Part shown: positions 10,861 to 23,446 of the stretch, in pieces
Layout of the letters: the number at the start of each line of letters is the position of its first letter
Position numbering within the stretch: position 1 is the stretch's first letter
Assembly: GCA_038380795.1 (NCBI GenBank)
Contig: CM076261.1
Coordinates: 35,985,866-36,049,865 of the forward strand
DNA: 64,000 nt
Direction of reading: 5' to 3'
Origin: Pyrocephalus nanus
Taxonomy: Eukaryota; Chordata; Aves; Passeriformes; Tyrannidae
Translations under genes and position numbers: made by a program
The notes under the pieces: generated by a model
Databases searched by the model: none
Seen by the model: only the letters and a program-made list of their open reading frames with translations
Told to the model about the DNA's origin: nothing

Positions 10861-13800
10861 TGGATTTGACAAAGGCAAGTTTGTAAGCATGCAGGGTACA
10901 GTGCAGCGTTTCTTTTTCTTTAAACACAAGTGTCTGTAGAAATCAGGGATATCCTATGGCAGATAATGGCTTTTGAGTTTTCCGCAAGACCATTTAAATA
11001 ATATTAAAAATCCTGTACCAGTAAGATTTAATACGAGAAATATATATGGCTGCTCAACTAATCATAGTGTTAAGGAAACCTTATCTACTTCATTATAATT
11101 TAAAACTTATTATAAAAAGATAGAAGTTGTCAACAAAAATCTAAAAATACTGATCCTTAGTGCAATTTTCCTGTTCTTTGTTACAAGAAACTCTTGAAGG
11201 AAAGTGTTTTATAAGAATTTTGTAATCTTTTCCATAGAATAGGTTTCCAGTTTGTTATACCAATACAGTAGAGTCATCAAGTAGTATGTTTATGTTCCAG
11301 AAAGAATTATAATATTCCTGTAGATGAGAAAATAATAATTAAAAGTACATTTGAAAGTTTCATATGAAAAAAATCTAGGAATAATTGCAAATGTACACTT
11401 AATAAGTAAAACTTCATTGTAATATTGAGATTAATTTTATGTATTTGACATGTTAGTTTCATAAAATTTTTTTCTAGATTGAATAAAATTTGATGGAAAT
11501 TGATCTGTTCTTTGTGTCAAATGGTAATTTTCTTATTTGAAGCTGGAAAGTATTAAGCACCCCACCCTGAAATAGGCTTTGAGGTCAAGGATTCAGCCTC
11601 AGATATTCAGGTTTCAATATAAGCCAAAAGCCACAAAATTGTGAACATTTTTCCTCCAGCTTTCTGTGTGGGAAGCTCCATGATGAAGAACTAATCCATG
11701 TTCTGCTTTATTTTCACCCTTCTAACCATTCTCCCCAGTAGCACAGACTGTGATTTAGGGCACTGAGGCCTGGATCTATTTCTCTGAATGCAGAAGCCCA
11801 TCCTTTCTTGTTGTGAGAGTTAGCAGTTTTGTCTGTGAGTGATATTTTTGGTAGCCTTCTGGGTGGCAGAGGAAGTGGGACAGAAAAAGCAGAAGCCAGG
11901 CAGAGAACTCTGAGCCTGATAGATTTTTCCTACAGAAAACAATGAAGTACTCTTCTTCTTTTTTTTTTTTAAACATTCTTTTGTTCTGACTATATCAGTA
12001 TTATAATGGCAGTACAGCAAATAGCTTCAGAGCTATATTACAAAAAAAATGGGAAAGAGTAAAGAAAAGGTCCACATGGGAATGGTAATATTTATATATG
12101 AATGTAGTGTACAAAATGTGTTTATGCTACTGAGATTTAAATTTCCATATCTGACATATCGGTGATTTGTTTTTCTTTGATTACATTCCGAGAAGCAGCA
12201 TAAGAAATGTATGCTGTTAAGAGCTGATACACTGAATGTCATGTTTAATGTTTTTTAAACATAATCAAAATATTTAATATTTTCTTGTGGTTTCTTCTGT
12301 ATAATACTGAAATTAAGGCCAATGAAACACCATATTTTTTTAATATTCCTTAGGAGTGCAAGAGAATATATATATGACACATGCTGGGCTGATTCAAGCA
12401 TTCTGCTGTATTAACATAAACATTCCTTTTTGAAAACACACACATAAAAATCACAGCAGGATTGTAAGTCTGGCATTTCCATGTCACAGAGGGCTTATGC
12501 TTATGTACCAATGCTAGGAAATGAGACTCTTCTTCCAAAAAAAGTAGAGTGTTGGCCTGTAAAGACAATTTGATAGGGGTATTTTGCAGATATAGAAAAC
12601 TTAATCAGTAGAGAAACTGCAAGACCAGGTCCTACATCTCAGTACCATGCAGAAAAGTAATCTGTGTACTATTATTTAATAATGCAGATGATACTGATGT
12701 AAAAGAATAATATTTTCTTAATAATTACTCCTTCATTCTGTATCCATTCCTTATCTCTTAGCACAATGATTCTCTGCTGCATTATTGTTTGTTCTTCTCT
12801 TGGCTAATTTAAATTGTAAGAAGTAAATGTGCATCTACATTTTTCCGGGGGAGCTAATTTTCTACGTTAACAAATATCAGTGCTTTGATACTGAATTTCC
12901 TTATAATCTCTCTATATACCCTTATTTGTAATTCTAAATTGGATACCTTATGACTCTGAAAAGAAGTGTCTTGTAGACCACATCTGGCATTTAGACTTTT
13001 TTCCCTTGGCTTTCTCAAATTTGAAACGTGCAATTCTACTGTGGAAAACTGCTTCATTTAAAGGACACTTTTTGTTTTGATTTATTTAAATTACTTTAAA
13101 CATTCTATAGTTCATGAAGAGGCCATAGCTTATTTCTGAACCTTTTTAACTTTACCTTCTGACAATTTTTTTATACCACAAAATCTTATCTTTCCTTCTG
13201 TTTCACTTTTCACTCTGTAAGTTTTAATTGCAGAACTATGGGTGATTTGTGAGCAGAAAATGGACACAGCTTGTCTTCTTACTTCCACGCTACATTTGAG
13301 GCACAATTAAGAATGAAAACAATATTTCACTTACATCATACTCTATAAGGAAAGGATATGGTGCACTGAGACAGATGACTATCCAAATCCAAATAATTTG
13401 CTGTTTGGGGAATGGAAACTTAAGTCTGTAGCTCCTAAGTATAATGTGATAATCGTTTTACAGTGTTCCTCTCAAAGCTGGAAGCCACTGAAACAATGAA
13501 CTTTCATTTTCATTGGTCTGTTTGTCCATGTCTGTAGTGGCCTTGACCAGGACATTTATAATAATACCATCACTAAATAGAACCAAAGGAATTTTAAAAA
13601 ATCATTCAGATCTGATTCCATGATAATGTTGCAACTTGTGAGAGTTGCATGTAAAAGTACTCTACATCTGAGCATTATTGGGACGTAAGACTCGGATGAG
13701 ACATTTATCAAATCAGAAATGTAACTCATTTTGGAACTATGAATGTTTAGATTCAAATGTTATGTTCTTACTCATGATTTTTACTATCCAAAGCTACACC

Positions 13801-16800
13801 CTGACAGGCAAAAGTTCCCATCTTTGGCAGGACAACCATGACATGGCAGGAATTTTCTTAAAATCTAACACTTGACTGCTGTGACCTACTGACTTTTCTG
13901 AGGTTGTATGTAATAATTTAAAAAAACTCCATATATTACAAAGCCACAGGATAAATTCCTATTTAATTGCATAATAAAATCTATTGAGAATATATATGTA
14001 TTATGCTAAGAATGGTGACTACTTTGTTGTAACTTCTTTATGTAATTATTTTGAACTATAATTGCTTAGAGATTCTGCTCATCTGCCTCTATGGGTATGC
14101 TGACAGTCATATGCTACACAATTCAGGCAGTGTGTTACCCTACTGGCTGAAAAGTGAGATTACAAGAATGTTTTCTCATTAACTGATTTGCCATATTTAT
14201 GTGCATATGACAAAAATGAAGGGAAAAAATTGTATTAATTACAAATGTCCCTGACTTTAACCATAGGGCACATCCACATATCTACCTTGCAAATGTTGCC
14301 ATACAAAAGTACCACAAATTTTAAATTTATAAAGGAGAACTTTTGTTAATAAACAATTTAAAAATTAATTTTATTAATTTAATTTATTAATTTAATTTGG
14401 ATTTTTATATTGCAGAGTGGCACTGAAAATTTTTCTAGTCTTTGTCAGTCCTGAGGAGAAGGGATACATAATCCTAAAAGCTTGTCTGGCTTTATTAAAG
14501 CAGCTAGTATACTTGGATAAAAGATACTACCACTTTCCTCAGAATTTCATTCTATTGCAAGTGTATAAATCTTTTTTATGGGAAAACCTCTATTTGCTAG
14601 GTAGAAATATATCACCATTTTTTTCTCTAACTAAGATAATAGAGATTCACAATTTTTGTAAGATTATTTAAAATTCTGTAAACTGTCTTTCTGCAAATTA
14701 TATATATAATATACAATACTGTCTAACCTTTTAAAATTTATTTAAACCTGCTTTGTAGGGTTTTTAGAATCAAGCTTTTAATATATCTGCAACAATCTGG
14801 CTTAAAACATTGAAAGAGATCTCCTTTATGTCACTAAAATGCATGTGTGAATTACATCAGATTACATCACTATTATAAGCCTGTGCTTGTATGAAAAATG
14901 TAAAGCAAAACTCACTTTCATTAAATTTTTAAGGGCTTCTCATAAAATCAGGAAGAAGACCATTAACATAAGGATTTTTTTACGTCTGAAATATTATAGT
15001 GTTCAAAATACTTTGCTATGACTTTGGTGTTGGTAAGTGCAGCAACACATCACTGACTTTGGAAGAAAAATACAGTGGGTGAAATCTGGCCCTTACTGGT
15101 AGTGCTGTGCAAAAGCTGGCTGTAAAACCATGCAGGGTTGGCTGAACATCAGTGACAACAAATATTCTGGCACTATTGTACAGGATGGCTGAAGGCACTC
15201 AGCCATGGCACAGAAAAAAACACACTGCCATTGCTTTGGAAAAGATCAAACTTCCCCCTTGGTCAGTAAGCTGCAGATGGCAGCATATGTGTTAGCAGGT
15301 GGGGAAACTGTTTACTCTCTTTGGCTCTCACTCTGGGTCCTGTTGGATGTTGCCATGCTGCCGGGTGTCCATTCTGTATCCTAATTTGAGTGTTAGTTGA
15401 AACAAAGCCCTTCATTTACACAGGGGATGGGGTTGAAAAGCCTCTTCATGTCTTGTTTTCTCTCTGCATTCTGTTAAAGGGCTTCTTAAGCTTTTTTCCT
15501 GGAGATTTGTCATTAAGTTACAAATCTGGAATTGCTGGGGGAAAATTTGTTTTTTTTTTCTTCAACAATCAAAAGATAATGTCTCATCAAGAAATCAAAT
15601 GGAAAGGCATGGAAGGAGTCCTTAGAAATAAAAAACAATCAATTCTGAGGCAGTGGAGACAAGCTGCTGTTGGGTACTGCAACCTAATATTCTTCCACTG
15701 TCCACCCCTTCTATACCACTTTCATCTGCTTTAAATGAACAATTAACTTTTAGGTTAAAGCTGCTTCTTTGTCATATCTCAGCACAGTTCTGTAGCTTTT
15801 AGAGCTTACTGCACATTTCTTTGTCTATCCTTTTCCCTTTGTACCTGGAATTCATAGCCTCTTTCATTCCCTTCCTGCAGGAGGCAAGCCCAAGAAAACA
15901 ACTCAACTTGCCCTCTTGAAACTACCTTGAATCTGTTTCCAAAACACATACCTGTCCAAAACACAACCTTAGTTTGGAAACAATCTTTGACTCATTCTGT
16001 CACATGGAAGGTTTTCCTCCTTGCAGATGTCTGATACTTCCAGGGGAGCAAAAGCTGATTAAAAGCTACATTTCTGATCATTTTAGGCAGTGAAGAGACA
16101 TAAATTAATGTCTCCTAAATGGTTAGCTGTCCTCAAGGCAGTGTGGCCTGTGGAAAGAAGAGCAGTTCTCTGCTTCTGACTTCACTGTTGTCCTGCTGGG
16201 TGTCCTGGGGGAAACTGGTGCACAAATAAGTGGTTTTCCTACCTGTAAAATGGTGATAATGACATTGACCTTCTTTGTAAAAAAGGCTTTAAAAACTAGG
16301 GATAAAAAGCATTATATAAGGAGTAAGTATTATTATCGTTGCCCCTAGCAACTAGCAGCCTGCTTCCTGACAGCCACAAGAGCAATTCTCAAGTGACAAA
16401 AATCCCAGCCCTAATTTCCTTCTCACCATTTTTAGTTGTGAAACTATAGCTTTCACTTCTTCTTCCATTAGTATGTGCCAGGTATATACTTATGTGATGT
16501 AGTGTCTGGGAGGGTCCTTCTGCCTCTGGCAGCTGTAGCAAAAGAAAGGCTGCAAGGATCCTGGACAGGTTTTGGGGTCCTGTGTTGCTCCAAGAATATC
16601 CTGAATGTCTAAATGTCTACCAGTAACTCAAAAGGCAAATTGAAGGACAGAACTACAAGCAGTGAGCAGTGTTATTATCATTTAACTCCCACCAAAAATC
16701 AAAACCTGTGTTTGTGCAGGCTTGCTTTGTACAGCCTGTCATTCCCCTGTGAGAAGTGATGGGAGAAATGCTTGGCACACTGACTCTAAAAGCAAATGCT

Positions 16801-17426
16801 TTTAAAATTACAGAGTTCATTCCAAGTTTGATAAAGATATTAATAGGTGTTATGACAGAAGCTATGTCAAATTCCATGATAAAATGAACAAATCAGAAAT
16901 ATGCTCATACTTTAAGATACAGGACTTTTATGAAAACATATTTCCTGCTAAAACAGAGCACAAGAAAAAGACATTGAAGTTGTGACAAGACACTGTCACT
17001 TCTTCAGCATGTACTGGTGATTAAAATTTGCTAAAAAGTATTCTAATGAATTTTACTGGAGTGGGCGAAAGGTGCTGCAGAGTGTTTTGCTTTGAGTGGG
17101 GGTGGTGGAGGAGCAGGGAGTAAAAGGAAAGAAGTATGTGTTCCTGGGTTTCTTCTGCTGCATGGTGCCCAGTGACAGCTAGTGGGCTGATTCCAAGCAA
17201 AGGCACTCACTTCCCCTGCAGAAGTAACGTCAACATGATTTCTTTGGAACACAAGAACACTGATATTCACAACACTCTTTTTCAGGATTTCATTTCCGTG
17301 AGATTTTAATGAACATGCAAAATCCCAAATTTGGAAGTGATTTTTAAATAGACCTCTTCTTTTTTGATTCTTGAACTGACACTGATCTGAAGATTAAAAC
17401 ATACCTTCTAACAACAGGATGATAGA

Positions 17427-17462
17427 ATATAAAACAATCTGTGAAATCAGATTGTTTTATAT
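17427..17462. repeat. Perfect 15-bp inverted repeat with 6-nt loop
   Basis: The left arm ATATAAAACAATCTG (17427-17441) and right arm CAGATTGTTTTATAT (17448-17462) are exact reverse complements separated by tgaaat. The arms do not extend further. Confidence 0.95.
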
Positions 17463-19008
17463 CCTTTGGTTTACACAAGCTGCGTGTGTCTTTGGTTCTT
17501 CCGTGGGTTTTTTCCTTTTAGATGGACATCTCTGTTTGAATAAGTGTGGTACCTAAAGGTTGCTGTTGGTTAACCCTATAGATAATAAATGGGGATTTCT
17601 TTAATATATGCATATATATTCAATCACTTGTACATAGAAAATTAAAGAAACAGATACATAAAAATAATATCCATGTCATGTTCCTGAAAATTCTTCTAGA
17701 ATTCATCTGTTTTATCTTTTTTTGTTTCTTTGTTTCTTTGCTTTTTGGTTGGCTGGTTTTTCTGTGTTTGCTTTTGGTTCTGGAACTGCTCAAGTTTTTC
17801 TAAAAATTAAATCATAAAACATAAAGAGTGACAATACTCCAATATGCAATGACCTGAACACTTATGTGTGCTGTCTGCTTAGCATAAGTGAGAAATGGAG
17901 TATAAATATAACTTTAAAATACAATTTTCAGTGTAAATTAGGCCATTAGCAGTTGAAATGCCTTTGGTGGAACAAAAGGTGTTAATGTCTGTTGTCATCA
18001 ATGCATAAGAAAAGCACTAAGGGAAAGTTTTATATATTTTTTTGTTCTGTTTGTGACTATTCTGTTTTGAAAACAGCCATTTAATGAAAGGACTAAAAAT
18101 GCTGAGAATATTTATGGACAATGGTGGTTGTCCTTAGAATGTTTAAGCTGGCATAATGAGGAGTCTCTCTCTTTCACTGAAAGATGTAACCTTCTGTAGG
18201 AGGTTGTTTCCAGAATGATTTTTTACTGATAAGACTATTTACCAGAATAAGCTTGTAACTCTATGAGAATGGTACAAAAATTCAGTTTAAGTGAAAACAA
18301 ATAGCTAATACATAAACATTACAAAGAAGATCTCCATCAAGGCGGAATGGATTTCTGTTACTAAGATTCAAAATTGATTTGAGTCAATTCAGAACGATCA
18401 CTAAATATAACAGTATTTCCTCAGAAGTTACTAAATTTATCTTAGGCCTTAGCAGTCACAAGTAGTTTTTCTGCAAAAGATCCTGAGTTAGGTTTGTAAA
18501 TTCTAGGTGTTTCCAAGTTCTTCTTCTTCTTTGCAGTGAACCACAACAGATCTGAGTGGCAGAAAAGTAAATCCTTGGTGAGATTAAAACCATATTTTTC
18601 TCCTTTCTGTTGATCCTCTTCTAAGGTCCTATGGCCTTGAATTCCCCAGTGAGACATGTCTGAGGTTTTAGGCAATCTCATGGATCCAGAATTTTGCTAA
18701 GCACTGTTGATTTCACAGAGGATAAAGATGTATATAAACATGAAATGCCCAGCACTTCTGTGCCTCTGTTCTCTCACAGGGGGAGGAACATCTGCAGAAG
18801 CATCATTGGAAGGAGTTCTGACTTTATATCTCTCTCTTTGCTTCCTGATGCTTAACCAGTATGGCATATCCTACTGTGTTATTTAACACTTCTGCCCATT
18901 ATTGGACCAAAATTTTTTGCCTATTCAAATGAATCCTGATCTTTTTAGTTGGACTTTTTGTAAGTTGTCACTCATTTTAAAATGCCAAAGAAAGTTAATA
19001 ACTTCTTC

Positions 19009-19026
19009 AGTACAATTTTGTACTGC
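19009..19026. repeat. Small inverted repeat
   Basis: CAGTACAA and TTGTACTG arms (8 bp) flank two T residues. Such short palindromes are common by chance in AT-rich DNA. Confidence 0.8.
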
Positions 19027-22000
19027 ATAACTCAAAGATATTTTCTATGTCAGTTAGCTCCTTCCATAACATGAGGGTAGTAGTATCCATGCTGGATCTC
19101 ACCCAGATCCTCCAAATATTGACATGCAAAACCAAAAATAGCCACCAAATTCTAAGAGATTCTCATAACCTTTTCCTTCTCTGTGTCTTTGGGAATCCAA
19201 ATGCAATGTAGCAGCAAGATCTAGGAGTGATGCTGCCTTTAGGACTTAGAGAAATCATATAGCCATTGTTTCAACGATAGTTAAAAAGAGATGACTAACC
19301 AGTAACTGGACTTCAAATTGAGTTGTTCAGATACATGTTTAGTATGCAATCTCCTTTCCTTCATTAAAATTTCTGTTTGTTCATTGAATTATGAACTATG
19401 TTGGTATTCTTTTTACAAATATATTTTTAAATTATTAAAAAAAATTATGTACATAACTACATCAGTTTGAACTTATAAACTGAAAGTAGAGGTCAATCAA
19501 AGAGTGATCTGAAGTTTTTCTGCCACCTCTAAATTCTGAAAATGTAGATTTCTGGATCTTTCAATACTGTGCAATTTCCTGTTAGTTCCTCTATTTGGCC
19601 CTTTGCCTGTTCACAGTAATTTCCATTGTGAATACAAATTTCTCATCTGTGCTGTGCTGTTTACTGTGTTGTTTCAAACACAAGAATAAAAGAAGATCCA
19701 TTAAAATAAGAAAAAGGCAATTATAATTGAAAAAAAAATAGTTTATGTAGTCCATTTGAATGAACAAGCCCAAAGAAGTACCTGTTAGACATGTCAGCTG
19801 ATAAAGTATCTTTTTATTCATTGTAAGAATGCTTGAAATCTTTAGCAATTTTGAGAAATTACTTGTTTTGCTATGTGAACTATGCAAAATTCTGTGAGCT
19901 GTAAATCCATGTAGGTCATCTTTTAAACACATGTTGCTTTAAGGAATACAGGGTTCTTGGAGTCACAACTAATTTTCTTAATAGGAAAACATGAGAAAGT
20001 CTCAGTGTCTTGCTGAAGACAAAGGCCAAAGATCCCTCTCTTTACTTTAGTGACAATGACTCATGGGATGAGAAAATTTAGAGTAAGAAAAGGCAAAGGA
20101 AGTACTTTTATTTGTTGATTTTCTCATCTTTCTGCTCTTCCCAAAGTACAACAGTGGTACCATGACATAATGATACAGAGGACGTCTCTACCAGAACGTT
20201 TACTGAGGTGACTTCTACAATAGTCCTTTTTTCTTTCTGTCATTGAAGAAAACCAAACCAAAATCCCAGAATATAGAAATAAGATTATTTCTTCATGGAA
20301 AATATAATTTCTTAACTAATTTTATATGTCTTGAACAAAGAAGAATTTCTCACACCCTGTTTCTTTCATCGTGCCTTCACTAAAATCCTCTTTGAAATTC
20401 AACTGGCACACTCTTTGATGTGTCTTACACCGAGTCTTGACATCTTAAAAACTTAGTCAACTCCATGGACATACACCATGTCTGTATCTGTTCTTAATTG
20501 AGGACAGATGTATTTTCATTTTCCTCTCTCCTGCCATTTTACTTCACTGAGTGATATTCAGACTTCTGATGACAATTACAAGATCGCTGAAGCACTGCTC
20601 TTAGTCGAGTCTACTTTGTAAGATATTGTTTGGTGTACAATTTCTATAAGTCAAAGAAGTTTGTATTCTCTATTCTATTTCTGTTTTAGTTTCATTTGGG
20701 TTTCACCACACTCTACCTTCCTTCTCTCACCCCCAGTCATTTCTTTTCAGAGACATAGCTATTTTTTTGTTAGTTTGGGTTTTTTTGGTTTTTTTTTTTT
20801 TTTTTCTTTCTATCCCATCTTAAGGCAGTGCCTTATAGTTATGAAAATTGAATTCAAAGACTAATAGATTCCTGTGTACTTTACTTTGCCGGTAACAATG
20901 TTGAGAACATACACTCCATAGATCTTTTGTTTTCACCTCCAAATGATAAAAACCAGATATATGCATTCCTATGTCATCAAGTTATACACTGATGTCTTGC
21001 CACTGCATCACATCCATGTACATAGCTGACACATGGTTGCATATTATTTTGACCTTTCTGTGTCACCAGAGTATTTTGCTTGGAACATAATGTTGCAGAC
21101 CTGACACACAGCTCACAGCAAGATGTGCAGGTGCTTGTTCAGAACCAGAATTACAAACACACACATTCTGCTCCCCACAAAAAGGAGTTCAGTGTAAGAA
21201 AACTTGAAGAGAGATGTCTTGAGGCTGACAGAAGATTCTAGTAGAAGGATAAAATAAATAGTAATAAAGAAATATTTTGGATAAATAATCTGAGGGTCAA
21301 AATAGTAGAGAGGAAAATATTAGGCAGGAGTGTGTTCCTATGTCTGGCTGAAGGGCCTTTACTGGAGCCTCTTTATAATCTTTTTGATAAGAGATGAGTG
21401 CCTGACTAGTCCATACTACATTGTCAATATGTTTCTTAAGTTTCATTTTGAAAGGACTTGAAAAATAGCTAAGTAACATAGAGAAAACCTTACAACATTT
21501 TTATTTTAGACATCTGTATGAAATTGCTTTTCCCTAAAGTTGATACTAAAAATGCAAATTCTATGGATAGTGTACATCATACATTGTTGGCATATTTTGG
21601 CGTTTTTTTTTTTTTTTTTTTTCCCATATCTTTGAGGGTTTTTATTTTTCTTTTTTATTAAACAAATGTGGATAAGCCCTGCAAACCTCAGTTAGATCAC
21701 GTGATACATTTAAATTCCTCTTATCCTGTGTAGTGAAAAAAATGTGTGTTGCATAACAGCTGATCCAGCAAATATATTTTAAACACAAATATATACTTGA
21801 CTATCATTAGGCCTTTAGGAAATATGCAAATGTATGCACTTCTTCGAAGGGATAGAAGATAAATATCTTTAATAAAATCTTAGTTGGACTTCGGTTTTAT
21901 TGCTTGGCTCACTTTTTTTTAAAAGAAACTATTAGTAACATGTCTGATTTGTCTAATTTTCTCAAAGCCTTCTAATTTTCTCCATTATTATAATAAGGTT

Positions 22001-22235
22001 AGAATACAAAAGCCTTCCTTACATTATTGATATTTGCTTAAATATTAATTTTTAAAAATACATAGTTTAAAATTGTTTTCATATATACCAGACTAAATTT
22101 TATAGTTCCTTAAATCCTCAGACATACGCCTGTTAAGTCTACTCACTGGTCACCTGTTCACATAAGAAGTGGGAGTGAGTTTCACCATGAAACTATATTA
22201 TTGTGTCATGTAGTAATAGACATCGTAAGTCAGAG

Positions 22236-22958
22236 TGTGTTTATTTATAATTACTTTTTCAAAATAATTTTTCTTTTTCTACACTGCATTCCTATTACAG
22301 AGCACTCTGTTCGTATCGTTCTTGCACAGTACATTTCAATCACTAATCCAGTATGAGAAGATGCATTCAAAAATGATGTATTGCACAATACAAAGTTTCC
22401 TTTGTTCAGAAAGATTGGACAGTTCTTCATGAGTAACAAAGTACATGAGTAAGTAGTGTTTTTATAAATACTAATTTATTTAATAAAAATACAAAAATAT
22501 AAATATACATATATAAAAATATTGGGATGAATCAACACACAGAAATTCTTTAACTCAAAATATGGTAATAATATTAATCTTTTTGAAGTATATTTTTGAG
22601 ATTATGTTACAATGCAGGTGCACGCTGTCCATGATAGTAGGAAAGGTAATGCAAAACAATTTAAAAAAATGGAGTTTCCATGTCATTATTAAAGGCACAA
22701 AAAGCCTTTTATTTTTTTGTTCATTCCAAATAAAACCCTTTCATCTGAGGCTTCTAGGCAGAGAGGGTGAATTATAGATTTTTAAAAATCTAAATCATTC
22801 ATATTCATTCACGTTGACTTATTGATTAAGCAAACCCTTACTAAGACAACACCTATTTTTTGTAAATTTTTTATTCCCAAGTAAGAGAGAGTAGGCCACT
22901 GTATCTAGTAACGTAGACATGAATTCCACTAACACTGACCAGGTCACAGATTATTTTC
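22236..22958 (-). other. CDH9: CDH9 3' UTR with candidate poly(A) signals
   Basis: Downstream of the stop, AATAAA hexamers on the minus strand (TTTATT on plus) occur at 22870-22875, 22708-22713, 22475-22480 and 22240-22245. The sequence is AT-rich, so some hexamers are expected by chance. The real end cannot be decided without transcript data and the UTR could extend further. Nothing else is recognised here. Confidence 0.45.
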
Positions 22959-23446
22959 TCAGTCTCGATCACTATCCTCTCCACCATACATATCTGCCAG
23001 TTTTTTAAACCGAGGTCCCCAGTCACTGAGGTACTCATAGTCTTGGTTGCCTTCAGTGGTAAGTGATTCCAAGGAACTGAGTGAATTTGCTATGGAATCA
23101 TTTCCTTCATAAGCATATGTTGCTAGTGAGTCATAAGGAGGGGCAGCTGGGTCTAAATCATTTTCCTTTAACCTTCTATGAATAAAATCTTGGACATCAA
23201 TGTTTTCCCAAAGAGGTGCAGTCCGCCTTATCTGAAATATTGTTTCTGGGATAACATCTCTTCTCATCTTACTTTCCTCCCTCGCTTCTGGATTTCTCAG
23301 TGTGCCAATGTCAAAAGCCTGAGTGTCTTCTTCCCCACCTCCTTCATCATTGTAGGTCACAATGTTGTCCCGAACATCATCCTTCGAGATGATCAAGGGT
23401 TCTTTCTTTCTTTGTCTCTTGAGAGCTGTAAACAAGACAACTAATA
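22959..23446 (-). CDS. CDH9: CDH9 last coding exon: end of membrane helix and cytoplasmic tail
   Basis: The acceptor is tttccttgtag|TA at 23447; the TGA stop occupies 22959-22961. The product continues the membrane helix (LVVLF), a basic stop-transfer (KRQRKK), then [20 protein letters not shown] and [20 protein letters not shown]. This juxtamembrane region binds p120-catenin in classical cadherins. Further on are [54 protein letters not shown], the Ser-rich LSSLESLT, and [15 protein letters not shown], which binds beta-catenin and links adhesion to actin. It ends EDSDRD. Paralogue identity rests mainly on this exon: the ending differs from CDH6 (VDSDKDS) and CDH10 (SYNPDKVT) as I recall them. 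No frameshift or in-frame stop is seen. Confidence 0.95.

Larger units (their letters stand above)
10861..22235. other. Gene-free AT-rich region 3' of the cadherin gene
   Basis: About 11.4 kb with no supported gene. Recognisable items are a perfect hairpin at 17427-17462, a smaller inverted repeat at 19009-19026, homopolymer T runs near 20787-20805 and 21604-21622, and an AATTTAATT-rich patch at about 14350-14400. Frames of 60-114 codons occur on both strands (for example 15390-15734 and 19591-19932) but show no domains, signal-peptide logic or splice context. Confidence 0.6.

Noticed and set aside
15390..15734. 114-codon plus frame
   Set aside because: No similarity to a known family, no signal or domain pattern, and located in gene-free AT-rich DNA; likely fortuitous.
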